Part shown: positions 1-11,816 of the stretch, one piece after another
Numbering within the stretch: the first letter of the stretch is position 1
Layout: each line of letters opens with the position of its first letter
DNA from: Sycon ciliatum
Taxonomy: Eukaryota > Porifera > Calcarea > Leucosolenida > Sycettidae
NCBI RefSeq assembly: GCF_964019385.1
Contig: NC_088649.1
Location: 17,376,377-17,440,376, forward strand
DNA length: 64,000 nt
Direction: 5' to 3'
The notes under the pieces: model-generated
What the model was told of the DNA's origin: nothing
Seen by the model: only the letters and a program-made list of their open reading frames with translations
Databases searched by the model: none
Made by a program: the position numbers and the translations under genes

Positions 1-247
1 TGCTGTTGCATCGCTTACACGTAATGGCACTAAAATAGAACAATCCTGTCACTAGATAGGTTTTGACGGATGCTCCATAGTGGACGTTCACGACATCCGA
101 GCCGAATTTTGCAAGTTCACCATTTGGGCCGTAGATTCTCGATCCGAAGTCCACTTTGCTCTTGTTGATAATCGGCAGGTCACAGGTGCCGCAGCATCCG
201 AATTCAACCGATATCCCTTCGGGTATGACGATAAACAGAACGCCCAT
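1..247 (-). CDS. Yippee-like zinc-binding protein, U1 copy, 3' end outside window
   Basis: Same gene as at 20690-21037. The start codon is at 245-247 and the frame is open to the window edge, about 82 codons. The second ligand-bearing CxxC and the C-terminal segment lie at or beyond the edge, so intactness cannot be judged. One visible change is C-G-L to C-D-L just after the first CxxC motif, next to a presumed zinc site. As in the other units, a TGA lies seven codons upstream of the ATG, which supports this start. Confidence 0.65.
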   Translation of the reverse strand, partial: MGVLFIVIPEGISVEFGCCGTCDLPIINKSKVDFGSRIYGPNGELAKFGSDVVNVHYGASVKTYLVTGLFYFSAITCKRCNS

Positions 248-477
248 GCTGAACAGTCGGCAGCCTCAACTCTTTGTGACGGCAGTAGAACCTCTTGCTG
301 TTGGAGAGATAATGGTTTGAGACGTCCGCTTTATCAAAATGGATCTGACTGGTCTGGAAGTGGCTGCTGGATAGCTGGGTGATGTGCACGAGAGAAACGT
401 CCAACTACCGGTTACAAGACTGGACTAGCAATGAAATTCACCAGATCCATAATTATACTAGTGCACATAGTACATTC
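248..477. other. Upstream region of the U1 Yippee-like gene; no recognised gene
   Basis: This is the presumed promoter or 5' UTR side of the minus-strand gene. A conserved minus-strand frame (204-404 here; 20994-21200 in U2; 37529-37735 in U3) overlaps the start of the gene. About 447 bp after position 390 is absent from U2-U4, where the sequence continues straight to the equivalent of 838. Most of that extra sequence is the SINE at 478-776. Confidence 0.5.
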
Positions 478-776
478 CACCCCCCAGGCACAGTGGGTTG
501 GTCAAAGACCATTATTGAGGTACGAGAGGTACCTGGTTCAAGTCCTGCCTGGGAGCGGTTTTTCCAGCCGTGCTGCTACCCACAGTCAACTGGGAACTTG
601 TGGCCAGGCACAAGGGGTACATGGATGCAGCTAATGGGGTCGTTTTCGGCACTTTTGCCAGTGGTTGTGAGACTTGCCCACTCACCCTCACCGTTAGGCG
701 CTGCATCTGCCGCTAGGGTTTATCGGGTGTTAGCGGCCGTCGTGAGTTCCCTTTTAATTTACTTTTTTTTACTTTT
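478..776 (+). mobile_element. tRNA-derived SINE with 13-bp target-site duplication
   Basis: The 299-bp element is bounded by direct repeats ACATAGTACATTC at 465-477 and 777-789. The first ~80 bp look like a tRNA-type pol III promoter: an A-box-like GGCACAGTGGGTTGG near 490 and a B-box-like GGTTCAAGTCC near 535. The body ends in GGGTGTTAGCGGCCGTCGTG and a T-rich tail. The same tail in opposite orientation forms the short insertion found in U1-U3 (10813-10881 and equivalents), so the family has been active more than once here. U2, U3 and U4 lack this copy. Confidence 0.75.
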
Positions 777-1778
777 ACATAGTACATTCTCACTGAAGCC
801 AGTAGCCAGGCATTGCACTTGAGCTACAATTGCAAGGTGCGGAAGCCTAATACAACACTTTACTTCATAATAATTATGGTGGTAAACACGCACCTGGCAA
901 TATGGCGGTAAAAACATGCCGGGTTATTAGGCAACAGGAAGTATCGGTAGTACAACACGTCTTATATCTCACCTTTCATCGCACTTTCAAAAGGCGGATA
1001 CTTCCACATTTAAATACCGTACTAGCAATATAATATGTTGCCGCAGTGAGGCCATGAAGCGTTACATTGGCACATGTTTGCCGCACGCAGGGCGTTACAT
1101 GCAACGTCGCACAGGAGCCGTTACACAGGTTACTATATTGCCGCAGTCCTTTTTTTGCTATTGCCGCATCACTTTTTTGCTATTGCTGCATCATTTTGGC
1201 GGTGCCGACGAACACGCTTTCTCGTTTGCTCACGAACTTTCTTCTGCTTCACTAAAACTTTCTTTGCACGATCAGCAGCAATCCTGTTTTTCGTCTCCTT
1301 TCTCTCCTCATCCTTTCCTTTTTCACTTTCCTTGGGCGTGATTTTCTTCACGCCGAAGGCGAATAGAGACTTCTGCATTGTCACAAGGAAACTGGTAAAC
1401 ACATCGCTCTTCTTCGCAAAACGACCTCGGGAAAGAAGAAACCATTGAGATCGCCAACCACTGAATGATGCGCCTTCGAGTGTCAGGACTTCCTGCTGCG
1501 TCCAGTTTTGAACTTTTCACCACGCGGTACACGTGCTTTCACAGTTTTCAGCCTTTTTTTGCAGTGCAAACTGCAATGAAAAGATCGCCGCACCCCGCCG
1601 GACGCGCGTTACGAAGTCAACGAAAATTTGTCGCACAAGCCTGGTCGCGCGTTACGCCGCACCCCCTGCGTTACGCGTTACGCGGCAACATATATTGCCA
1701 GTACGGTACGATACATACATGTAGCTCGTGATCATTGTTGTGACCTATCACCTTAATCTGTTTACAGGACCTGAGTGG

Positions 1779-2096
1779 CAGTAAAACCTGTCAAGGCGAC
1801 CACTCGGATAAGGCGACCACCTGTCCTAAAGGACCACTGGAGCCAGGACCAAGGGATGCTATTTCCATTCAATTGACCCTGGATAATGAGACCACCTGGT
1901 AACAGAGACCATACAGTAAAAACCTGTCAAGGCAGCCACTCGGATTAGGCGACCGCCTGTCCTAAAGGACAACTGGAGCCAGGACCAAGGGATGCTATTT
2001 CCAGTCAATTGACCCTGGATAAGGAGACCACCTGGTAACAAAGACCATACTTTGAAGGTCCCCTGAGTGGTCGTCTTAGACAGGTTTCACTGTACT
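1779..2096. repeat. 135-bp tandem array bounded by inverted ends, U1
   Basis: About two copies of a 135-bp unit (AGTAAAACCTGTCAAGGCGA ... GGAGACCACCTGGTAACAGA), closed by GAGTGGTCGTCTTAGACAGG. The closing motif is approximately the reverse complement of the opening one. The array therefore looks like a foldback or TIR element whose interior expanded in tandem. Frames through it stay open only because the period is a multiple of three. Confidence 0.8.
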
Positions 2097-3032
2097 GTTA
2101 AAACATTGAGGTGATGACTACGTGCGGTTAAGTTTTGCAGTACATGGATGTGAAAAGCATCACCAGTTCTGGCTCGTTCGCACTCGCATTGAACGCAGTA
2201 ATCTTTCGCTGAGTTTCTGTTCCGTGCGTAATCCAAAACCAGTGCTACGAAAAGTAACACAGGACTTTGCGTGTGCTTTAGAACAATAACTTAAGGAGTA
2301 CTACTTGACAAGTAATATGTGTGTTAACGTTGTCACGAAACGAATGCACCGGTCTCCAGCCCTAAGCTCACATCAACTCCTCGATGAGCACTCAAATAAT
2401 ATCGCTCCATGCAATGGTCCAGTGCGAACAGCGTTTTTGGTGTTGCACAACAAACCCTGGTCGCATTGGAACCACCAGTTCAATTCTTATACCTCAGCAC
2501 GTGACAGTGTGACAGTGTTGTTTGTTTGTTGTTTGTATTCTTTATTTGGAGTGGGAAGTCCAAAACAGGCCCTAGCCTAATAACAATGGTCCCACAACTT
2601 AACTGAGGGAATGCTGTATATCTGCGCATAAGGATCAGTGAGTGTAACAGCAACTAGTAGGGAAAGAAAAAGAGAGAAGAAAAACAGCTCAAAACAGGAG
2701 TTGCGACTTGCATAGGAAGAATATAACGGAACGAGCAGTGTAATATCTGAATAAACTGATTGGACTGTAATTTCAGTTTGTCGCTCATGCCTCGCCGTCA
2801 ACTAATACAGCCCAATGCAAGTTTCAGTGTGAGCACAGTACATGGTGTTGGTCATCACAGCCTGCGTGCGTTGGAATCACCGGTTCAACATTGTTACACA
2901 AGAAGGTGACAGATGTTACATACATTGTCTTCAATGTTTCCTTGGAGCATTGGCATAAAAAAGCAGAGTAAAAGCTCAATTGATCTAAGCATTAATGGTA
3001 CAGTGGATGAGTTGTTATATTTCGCCATGTAA
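2097..3032. other. Unit segment between tandem array and Merlin-like frame, U1; no gene recognised
   Basis: Conserved unit sequence without a convincing gene. Positions 2516-2738 are an addition absent from U2-U4. On the minus strand it ends AATAAAG, then CAAA-rich sequence, like the 3' end of a retroposed transcript, flanked by CAGTGT repeats. The equivalent U2 segment (22021-23777) instead contains the TTAA element 22250-23292. In U3 and U4 most of the segment is deleted. Confidence 0.45.
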
Positions 3033-3431
3033 ATGTCCGCAGCCGTTAGCTCTGCTTCATCATGTGTGTCTGGAGGAATGGCTGTTAGGACGCGTCTAGA
3101 GGGACCTCGGATTGTGGAACCAGACACAATACTACTTGTCTTAACAGTTGATGATAGAAGAATCATCGAAGAAGGATATAGCAGAAGACATTCACGGCAA
3201 AGTGTCAGCGCTGCAGTTTTGGCGAGAAGGAAGGTGATTCCGAATGAAGTGGAATGCAAGACATGTCAACGCCAAGTTAACATAACAATCAGGAGGGTCT
3301 TTTCGGACGGTTCTGTTTGGTCGTGTCTGGTATGCCGTCAAGAATGGACCATGGGAACTGGAACGAGTCTACTCGGCATGAATGCTAGTCTGCAGGATAT
3401 TCTTGTAAAGGTCGGTCACATATTTGACTAG
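3033..3431 (+). pseudogene. Merlin/ISXO2-like transposase N-terminus, U1 copy, frame-scrambled
   Basis: The second half reads RRKVIPNEVECKTCQRQVN, then FSDGSVWSCLVCRQ and SLQDILVKV. This matches the N-terminal zinc-ribbon layout of Merlin/ISXO2 transposases (C-x2-C, about 17 residues, DG-x-W-x-C-x2-C, short helix). In U1 the upstream codons run out of frame between residues of about 30 and 60 because of an indel in the ACTTGTC region, and a one-base loss later restores the frame. The usual start is also broken, reading ATGTAA. It ends at TAG before any catalytic domain. Confidence 0.5.
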
Positions 3432-4861
3432 AAAGGAACTGCAAATCGTGAGAAAAATATGGCAAATGTAGCAAGCCTGTATAATGATTTCAACAACATT
3501 TGAGATACTAGAAAAGTCATTTTTGAAAATGTAGTATTTTTTGGATGCGATCAGGATGAGTGGATCATGTCAAGCGATATGTATTGCCCTTGAGAATACC
3601 AGTAGACGTACAGTGATTGATATTGACCTGTCCACATTTATAGACAAAAATGGTCACGTACAGAATGCAAGATAGTTCACAGAAATTTCTCAAGGGTTGG
3701 TCCAGTGCTTAACCCTGCTATAGCCAAAGTTAGGCTTTTGACTACGAGGTACCTGCCCCATTACATTTAGAAAAGCGATCCTGTCAGCTTTTCTGTTATT
3801 GTGTTCACATGGCAAGAAAAACGACACCGCTATGCTACGTAAGTTTCTACGTAAGGTGCTCGGTATTTCACTTAGGCTACGTAAGTCTCTGCGTAAGGTG
3901 CTCGGTATTAGATCTACCAACGGGTGGTAGCCGCGTGCGGTGCACGTGCACGGCAGACATTGTGGTGCAGTGCAGTCCGTGTTCGAACGTTCGGATGTGC
4001 ACGCGCGAGGAACTTCCTTCTTTGGAACTGCTTCTTGTATGAGCTGTTTCGGATATTTCGTCTCCTGGCCTGGCTTATTTCGTTTCGGCGCTGCTGAGAC
4101 CTCCTTTCGCGGAATATTACTCAGTGACAGGTGAGTTGACCAGTTCCCTTTGATTCATTTGCTTGTGTTGACTCTTTCATTTACGAAAAGTGTGCTGATT
4201 TTGGGCGGAATGCAATAAAATTAATAATGGAAAAGCTGACAGGATCTCTTTGTTTCCTTCGATTCATTTGCTTATACTCACCCTTTCATTTACGGAAACG
4301 TGTGCTGATTTTATTCGGATTTAGATCCATTTTTGTCTCTTTGCCCTTGTCTACAGTGTGCGAAGAACGCGAGTTCACCTTCTTGACGGTAAGGCTTATG
4401 TTAGATGTGTTGTCGAAATACTCATATTCATTGTACATTGGTACGTTACAAGTAAGGCACTGGTCAGTGGCATACTATCGTTGGCAGTTCCCAATCTGGA
4501 GGGAAAGGTTCAAGGACCCATTGACCGAGTTTGCAAAATATATTCGCATATCAGGGAAAATCTCCATTGTGGAGAGGATCAGTAACTTGTTTGCTTCATA
4601 CGAAGCAAGCCAATGGGTGCAGTCTCGTCTCGTGAAGATCTTGTACTTGTATGATTGGATTTGTTTACTCGAGTCTGGGCTGTTTGATTTATTATTTGTG
4701 AGTTCCGCCGAGATTGCACTGCCCCAAATAAAGTTTCGTGTCGCCAAAGCAAGAATTACGATCTGCAATCTGTTTGTACCTGTAAGAATGTGGAGTACAT
4801 GTATCGTACCTTCTCTGTTGCTGTTTCAGTTGCCGTCATGTTTCTAAAGAAAGGTTCAGTA

Positions 4862-6237
4862 GAGAGGTTCTGCAAAACGAAAATTCGAACCCAGTTTCGC
4901 GCCAGTAGAGATCCTTAGCAAAAGTACGATAACGCTAACTTTTACGGTACTCACTCCCAGCCGTGACAAAAGACGTTATCGGATAACGGAAAAACGTTAC
5001 AGAGCTCAAAATAACGGGCCGACGTTCGTTATGGAAATTCTGCAAAAAATGCAAAAACTCGCATTGTTTTGTAACTGGCGGGAGATAAAAAGCACGTGCA
5101 GATCGAGATGAGAGTCGAGATTGCTTCCTCTTGTGACTTTTAGCTTTTTTGGCGACTTTTGCCTTTCAGTTGACAATGTCTACGTCCTCTGCTTCGTGCC
5201 TTTCTCCCTTTATCCCATCTTGGAAACAAAGGACCAGTTCCACGGCACTCCTGAGGAAGAAATTCATCGGCCTCTCCCAGACGTGCTGGAGCTGCAGAAC
5301 CCTTACAGTCTTCGGTGCTGCGTTTAGGAAAGGTTTTCCAAGGACCTGGGAACAGCGAAAACTCATTTTCGCCGTGCTTTTGCTATTCCAGAGTAAAAGA
5401 CCTCGCCAAGGTATTCTTTCGGAACGACAGCAAACTAATCCCTGGTTCAAAATTTTGAATATCCCGCACCTGTTTCCACGAAAATTCATACCGCCATGGT
5501 TGTCACGACTACTTCGTCTCAACTATAACGTACTTAAATCGTCTTTGTGCTAAGGGAAAAGTCAGCTTGAACGATCCGAAGTACGGAAAGGTTTGCATTT
5601 ACGTTAGCGTTTTTTTTAGCTAAGGCTGTGTTTACATGAGAAATTTCAACCCGGGTCGAGTTCAGCCCGGGTTGAAAGTCTGTACGATAGACAAAAGAGG
5701 TGAGCGTTTACATGAAGACAGTTGACCCGGGTCAAATACTGATATGCCGCCAAAAGTCCACTTCTACAGTCCTGTATGGTCACGTGAATCCGTTCGCGCG
5801 AGATTTGCATCTGCAGTGCCGTTCAAACCTGGCGCGAGATACGCACAGAAGTACGTTTGTACGATTTTCTTGACCCGGGTTGATTTCAACCCGGGGCGAA
5901 ATTTCAACCCGGGTCAAGCGCAATGCGTCATGTAAACGCGCCATTCATTTTATGCACATGGCGGGTTGAAAGCTGACCCGGGTCGAACTCAACCCGGGTT
6001 GAAATGCCTCATGTAAACACCGCCTAAGGATATCTACTCCTTGCGAAAGTGTGTACGAATTTTTGCACGAATTTTGCGTTCTGCACATTTTCGTAGTTTG
6101 CGCGGGCCAAGTGCACCTACGCCATGACCCGATCTCACGAATTTTCCTACGACAGTTCATTTCGCGTTCCCTGCAAGTTTCGCACTTCATGACGTAGAAC
6201 GAAAGTTTGTACGCATTTTCGTTTTGCAGAACCTCTC
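4862..6237. mobile_element. TA-flanked TIR element, 1376 bp, with nested MITE
   Basis: TA dinucleotides at 4860-4861 and 6238-6239 flank inverted ends GAGAGGTTCTGCAAAACGAA at the left and its reverse complement at the right. The interior has no recognisable transposase, and a 401-bp Harbinger-type MITE has inserted into it (5624-6024). TA duplication with TIRs fits the Tc1/mariner superfamily or a relative. Confidence 0.75.
5624..6024. mobile_element. PIF/Harbinger-type MITE nested in the TA element
   Basis: TAA at 5621-5623 and 6025-6027 flank inverted ends GGCTGTGTTTACATGAG and GGCGGTGTTTACATGAG. Both ends lead into repeated AACCCGGGTTGA motifs. The three-base TWA duplication and GGC-type ends fit PIF/Harbinger. 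It contains no coding sequence. Confidence 0.75.
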
Positions 6238-9200
6238 TAGTGACTCATTTGTTTCATATGAGACGAGTCAATGAGTTGGTGTGGCTTAGAATCATCTTTC
6301 GCTGTAGAAGAAATCTATTCGTATGTCTATTGGAGAAATAATTGTATTCACTGGTTATAAATAGGTTAAGACAAACTCACAGAATAAATACCATCGATCC
6401 CTTTGTGTTCGTCCTAAAGAGGTTCGACTGGATATCATTCATACTCACCAAACGATGTGTAAGATATTATTATTATGGAGTGCCTTGTTTATCTCTCAGT
6501 ACCTCCAACCATAGCCTTGCCCCTTTTATCCTCAGGATCAGTGTAGTTGTTGGAAGGAGGTGTCGGACTCAGTTTTTACATTTTAATACATGTTTATTGT
6601 TCCTCTTTTGCTGTGTTGTTTTAGAAAATCGTGGACTAACAGTATGAAGTCAATGAACTAATTCCAACAGTTGTATCGACATCAACAGGATTACGATTTC
6701 AGTGCAATATGATGCAGGATGACCTTATCACGAAAACCCATGATTATAAACCATTATAAACACAGAATCAACAAAACATCTGCGACACGCACCTGGTTAC
6801 ATTTCTCAAATAAATCTGATCGAGGGTGGGGAGATCTGAAATATCTGAAAGGCAAGACAATTTTATGACAGAGTCATGAAATTCTGCTACAGCAACATGC
6901 ACAGAATGACCTCCGTATAAAAAAAGTATCACCACGGTCCACCACTACGTACTCACATGTTTCCCCGCAGAAGAACATGCATTTTGCCATTTTCTGCAGT
7001 CCGTGCGCCGAGGCCCTTGAGAGACCGATTTTCATTTTCTCGCGGGAATCGTAGCCTCCAAGGCGCCGCACCTGCGGGCTTGTTTTCTGTTGATTTCGCC
7101 TATCTCCGAATGGTGAATATTTCAATGAAATTTGCTGCTTAGAGCCCTTCTAGTCTCGTCAGGAGACCTTTCCTACACTGGAGAGATGGCTCGGAGTGAT
7201 GTAGACACCTATGGCCGTACCCTGGAAAATTATTTTGGAGCTTGCAGTTCGTGAGCAGCCACCAAGGACGAATGTCTCACTTTTGTAATTGCTGAAACGA
7301 GGAATATGGTCACCAATTTCACACCAGGTAAGGCATTTACCCATCGCGGACACTAAAGCCGCTTTGTGGGGTGATAGACCAAAGCTTTATCTTTCGAATG
7401 CACGAGAAATTAGAGTGATACCTATGTGCCCCACAATTGCACCCGAAATAAACCACGCACAGGCAATATTGTGATTTTATGAGAAGAGACAATTGAGCAT
7501 GCTCTAAATCGTCATGACCTGTTGTGTTACTTTTCAAACACCACTCCGAGTGAGCATCTACCAATCCTTTATCAATTTTACAGGGACATTTGAGCTTAGG
7601 GGATAGAGGTGGGATATTTCACCAGCTGAAGTACTAGATTTTTTTCTGAATTTGTTGACAACTAGGTTGCATAGTGTAAATATGTCAGTATTATGTGCAT
7701 TATTGTGGTGAAATTCTGAGCATCTAATTATTATAGGCACAACAGCACTGGTGCATGCCCTCTCCTAGATCCTGCTCTCTGACTTTTTTCTTGCATTGCA
7801 CGACTCAAATTCGTCGAATGAAATGAAGGAGTAAATTTGTTGCTGCCAAATAACTGCATCAATTAACTGCATCAGTTCTGTTTTCCTCTGCTGTTCTTCT
7901 TTCAGTGTGGTGACTTCTGATCCATGAGGCGATGGCATGAAGTCAATAGTTTGCAGTATGTGCAATATGCGGCAGTCTCTCTGTCAATGGACCTGTGACA
8001 GCTGAAGCCCAGATGTTGCAGTTTGATGTCTATGGCCAGCAGCAATCTAATGTTGTTGCACCTTTCCTTCCACACACAGCAATGCGGAATATGTCATGGA
8101 CAGACATCGCTAAACTGCCTCTTTTGAAGAAGCATCGCAATTCTTGTCTGCCAATAAACAACAGACTAGCCAGCTATAATTACAATTTGGAGGTCGGAGA
8201 CGCGATCCCGTGAACGTATTGCGCCAACTGCAATGAAGAAGGCCTTAGTAATCTGGATTTATTACCATTCTCGTGTGGATAACTATGGCGTTGTGATCCA
8301 AGTCATGCGGACTATAAAATGCCTTAGACGTGAGATAGTGAAGGTACTGCCGACAGCAAGCCAACAGTGGATATGAACCACGCCGCCAGCATCATTCTGC
8401 ACACCAGGAGAATCCAATACATATAGCTGCCAACTCTGATGGTATAGACCCGATAACTGTTTTGTTTCTCTAAGATTGGTATACAATTATACATGTACTA
8501 GTGCAATCTCTATCCATATGCGTATTGCACTGTATTTGTTTCCGGTGACTGGAGGTAGTTTATCATAGCACTGTTTTATGTCCTGGTTTTGTTGAAGATA
8601 AACATTATCCAGTTAACTTGTTAGGTACCGTATCAGTCAGCTCTTTCAGCATTTGGCGTTGTGTCAGGGATGGTTGGCGGTGTCGCGGGTCATTCCACAG
8701 TCCGCAACGTTGACGTTCTCGGCAACGGAGCGACCCAGTAGGCAATTGATCACCGATAAATATACTGTCATTGGTATCACGGTGCACCACAGTGGCATAT
8801 GGTGTGAATATCATTATGTTATTCTGCAGCGAGTCCTTGTCGTGTAGCTTGCGAAAGTTATTGCATACGGTCATTACGTGCATAATGCATAGTACTGTCT
8901 GTACACTCAAGTTTCAAGTCCAGTCCATTTTTTGGAAATATGGGCTGGACACTAACGAGGGCCTGGTGACGTGTTCATAGGGCTGAGTTATGCCAAATGG
9001 TGCCATTGGCTGGGAGTGAAAGCCTTGCCCCACGCCTGCACCCTAAAAAATGTTTCGAAAATACTCAAATTCGACGACGGCTGAGAATCTAGGAAGATGC
9101 CGGACCACAGCGAAGCAAGTCATCTGGCTGAAAAACGGAATACACCATTGTGTTGCCACGGCTAAGCGCAATTTTTAGGCTCACCACACAGGTAGCGAAA

Positions 9201-9487
9201 TGCCAAAACAAACGAGCCATAGACACAAAACCATTTTCCAAAATTGTCCACCATTGAGAATGCGACTCAAAAAGTACCCGCAAACTGCCCCGTGCGGAAA
9301 ATGAAAAGTCAACTTTTAGACGACTTTTTTGAATCTGGCGCACGGACTGTCTGCAAGAAAGGCTTGCACATCAATGCGTATAATACGGTATTGATCTCTT
9401 GATATGATGTGAAGGCCATCATTTAGTTTAAATTTACATATTGAGATAGGGCATTCTATTGATTGGTGACAGAAAAAACAAAAGAAA

Positions 9488-9904
9488 TTATAGCAATAAA
9501 AACTGCTTTATGGCAGTTTTCTAAAAAAAGTTATTGTGTTCTAGTCCATGAACCCCGTCTAAAAAGTAAGAAATTAACGAAATGTGATAGCCGAAAAAAT
9601 TAAAATTTCACACAAAACCTCACAATAATCACACACAGAATGAAAAGCTACATGTAGAAGACCTTTTCCCCTCGTGATCCTCTTTCCTATGCATGGATGA
9701 CATGCATGTTGCCAATTGTTGGTGCAGTACAAGTTTAGTGTTGAAAGCAGCATTTCAAGTGCTGTGATTATTGTGAGGTTTTGTGTGAAATTTGAATTTT
9801 CGGCTATCACATTTCGTTAATTTCTTACTTTTTAGACGGGGTCCAAGGACTAGAACACAAAAACTTTATTTTAAACTGCCATAAAGCAGTTTTTATTGCT
9901 ATAA
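9488..9904. mobile_element. Foldback element with ~150-bp inverted arms, U1 only
   Basis: The left arm begins TTATAGCAATAAAAACTGCT and the right arm is its near-perfect reverse complement ending at 9904. Arms of about 150 bp surround about 110 bp of loop. Mismatches and small indels between the arms show some age. No coding capacity is seen. Confidence 0.8.
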
Positions 9905-10190
9905 TCGACTTTGAATGTCCTGACTTCCTGCTCGCTGATCGCGCTCGAACCGGTTGACCCTACCCAAGCCGAGTTTCTGTCGCTTGTACTGTAGTGTGTA
10001 CGGTTGCGCTAGATTTGCAACAGATGGGGTCCGCGAGTCGTAAAATGCCGGTATTTTAGGAATCCATTGTCAGTTTGAGACATTTTTCAGCCGGGTCAGC
10101 CTGGACCCGGTGTTATCTGTCCAGCCAGGTCGTGCAGTTCCCCAGCCGGGCGCGTGATCCAGCTGACCCGGCTCTCCAGCAGTCCCTGAA

Positions 10191-10602
10191 TGCCGGCAGA
10201 AAAATTGGCAAAATTCGGTACTTTTTCTGGTAAGTTTCCTGCTTGTTTGGTATGTGGATAAAGAAATGGAGCAGAATTCGAGGAATTGCCCGCCATAAGG
10301 TTTGTATGGTTCTGCCAATTTCATTGCTGTTCGAGCAGAATCTGCCAGAGCAGGAACTGCCACCTTTTCGAGCATTATCCGCCAACACGACCTCAACGCA
10401 CTAGTACAAGTATTGAAGTAGAGAGCTCGAGCGGTCATGCTTGCAGCAACATCATTCGTTCGTAAACGCACTTTGCAACCACACTTGGTAGATTTTCGGC
10501 GATTTTCAAAGGAACCCTCCCAAATCGGCGAAAAGCTTAGCAATTGTTCGACAAATCTAGTTTTCGGCGAATGTTTCGGCTGACCGATTTGGGGAAAGCC
10601 TA
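10191..10602. mobile_element. Right-hand remnant of the TAGGCTTTCC hAT element, U1
   Basis: This is the U1 equivalent of 24747-25504 with its left two-thirds replaced by the foreign block. The terminal GATTTGGGGAAAGCCTA and the flanking ACCAGCAT are present. The nested MITE inside has lost the last bases of its right end (CGCCAACACGACC), the same deletion as in U3. Confidence 0.7.
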
Positions 10603-10650
10603 ACCAGCATTCTCTTCACATACAGGACATACTCAACACTGCAGTAGTAC

Positions 10651-10896
10651 AGGGGCGGCACGCTATTTCTGACATGATCCGAAATTTCACGTCCAATTTG
10701 GCGTAGAACTCCAAATTTCGACGTCAGCTGCAGGTCACTGGCGTTGTCTTTCAACGCGCGAGCCGACTAACGTTAGCTGAACTTTCACGTCACGTCAGAA
10801 ATAATGTGCATCAAAAAAAAAAAGTAAATTAATATCTTATCCGTTCCCGAAGGGAACTCACGACGGCTGCTAACACCCGATAATAATGTGCATCCT
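10651..10896. mobile_element. MITE with GTTATTTCTGACGTGAC-type ends, U1, carrying a SINE tail
   Basis: Inverted ends resemble the U4 copy at 57913 but have diverged (GCTATTTCTGACATGA at the left). The right end is split by the 69-bp SINE-tail insertion 10813-10881. Confidence 0.65.
10813..10881 (-). mobile_element. 5'-truncated SINE (tail only) with 13-bp duplication, U1
   Basis: AATAATGTGCATC at 10800-10812 and 10882-10894 brackets 69 bp. The inserted piece is the reverse complement of the 3' part of the SINE at 478-776 (GGTGTTAGC.GCCGTCGTGAG and T-rich tail, here starting as poly-A). Equivalents are U2 26318-26381 and U3 45839-45896; U4 is empty. Confidence 0.75.
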
Positions 10897-11037
10897 AACC
10901 TCTTTTTAATACATGTACATATGGGTCAATTATTTTCCCCCCTACCAACAAATCATTAGTGCAATCTCGGGCCTACATCATACATGTATTGTACATCAAC
11001 ACGTAGATCTACGCTGCCACAACCCACGGCCAGCAAA

Positions 11038-11244
11038 TAGGCATATGCGGATAATGCCGGCTGAAAAATTGGCAGAATTCCGTTCTTTTTCTGGTAAGTT
11101 TCATGCATGCTTGGTTGGTATGTGGATAAAGAAATAGAGCAGAATTCGAGGAATTGCCCGCCATAAGGTTTGTATGGTTCTGCCAATTTCACTGCTTTTC
11201 GAGCAGAATATGCCACCTTTTCGACAAGTATTCGCCAATGCCTA
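11038..11244. mobile_element. Second hAT MITE, U1
   Basis: CCAGCAAA at 11030-11037 and 11245-11252 flanks TAGGCATATGCGGATAATGC and its inverse. The sequence is close to the nested MITE at 25065, so two members of one family inserted about 1.3-1.5 kb apart in the ancestral unit. U4 has the empty site. Confidence 0.85.
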
Positions 11245-11400
11245 CCAGCAAAGCCAGAAATCATGCATCCACACGTTGCCACAACACAACCAACATCTAG
11301 CAAAGGCAAACATCATGCATCAGCACGTTGCCACAGCATACCGCCGGCAAAGGCAGACATCATGCATCCACACGGTGCCACAACACACGGCCAGCAAGTC
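11245..11400. repeat. CATCATGCATC tandem repeat, U1
   Basis: About three copies of a roughly 50-57-bp motif (GGCAAAGGCAGACATCATGC, then CACACGTTGCCACAACAC). Equivalents are 26748-26905 (U2), 46257-46412 (U3) and 58205-58420 (U4, four more divergent copies). The short frames across it are repeat artefacts. Confidence 0.7.
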
Positions 11401-11658
11401 AATTATTTTTTGATGGAACATTTCTTCAGGGAGAGTTGAAATCGAGTGGCAGTCGGATATTGGTGAAAGCCCAGAGGAGATTGAAGTGTACATGTAGCTC
11501 TTGCCACAGGGGAAGCATGTTTACGCATGAATAGGTGAAGATGTCAAGCAGACAAACAGTAGAGGAAAGAAAAGATAACAATGCAAGAATAGGAAGAAGA
11601 ATGGATCTGCTCCCGTTTGCACAACATGAAGTATGATAGCACACACATCTAATTCCAT

Positions 11659-11695
11659 GCAAACACCCACACACCTACACACACACACACACACT

Positions 11696-11737
<42 letters not shown>

Positions 11738-11816
11738 CACGCACACACACACACACACACACGCACACACACACACGCATACAACACGCACATGCACGCA
11801 TGCAACACACACATTT
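11659..11816. repeat. CA microsatellite, U1
   Basis: CA/CACACG-rich tract with interruptions (GCACAC, CATGCACGC). It lies just downstream of a conserved 250-bp block containing TACATGTAGCTCTTGCC. Confidence 0.95.

Larger units (their letters stand above)
3714..10190. other. 6.5-kb block found only in U1, replacing about 615 bp of the unit
   Basis: U1 leaves the shared sequence after CAGTGCTTAACCCTGC and rejoins it inside a hAT MITE at about 10190. U2-U4 have about 600 bp of ordinary unit sequence there, so this is a substitution and not a clean insertion. It contains short tandem duplications (3835-3919, period 42; 4145-4320, period about 107), a TA element with a nested Harbinger MITE and a foldback element. 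Some splice-like sites occur on the plus strand (CAG/GTGAGT near 4130; a pyrimidine tract then CTACAG near 4356). Longer frames, such as 4227-4847 plus and 8605-8910 minus, match nothing I know. It may hold part of a host gene, which I cannot confirm. Confidence 0.5.

Noticed and set aside
490..570. A functional tRNA gene
   Set aside because: A-box- and B-box-like sequences are present, but no cloverleaf with a plausible anticodon arm was found. The unit is the head of a SINE with its own target duplication.
4227..4847. 206-residue plus-strand frame in the U1 block as a gene
   Set aside because: It is longer than its neighbours, but I see no motif, signal or family resemblance. It overlaps a tandem duplication and splice-like sites.
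8605..8910. 101-residue minus-strand frame in the U1 block
   Set aside because: The composition is protein-like, but there is no recognised domain and no second copy for comparison.
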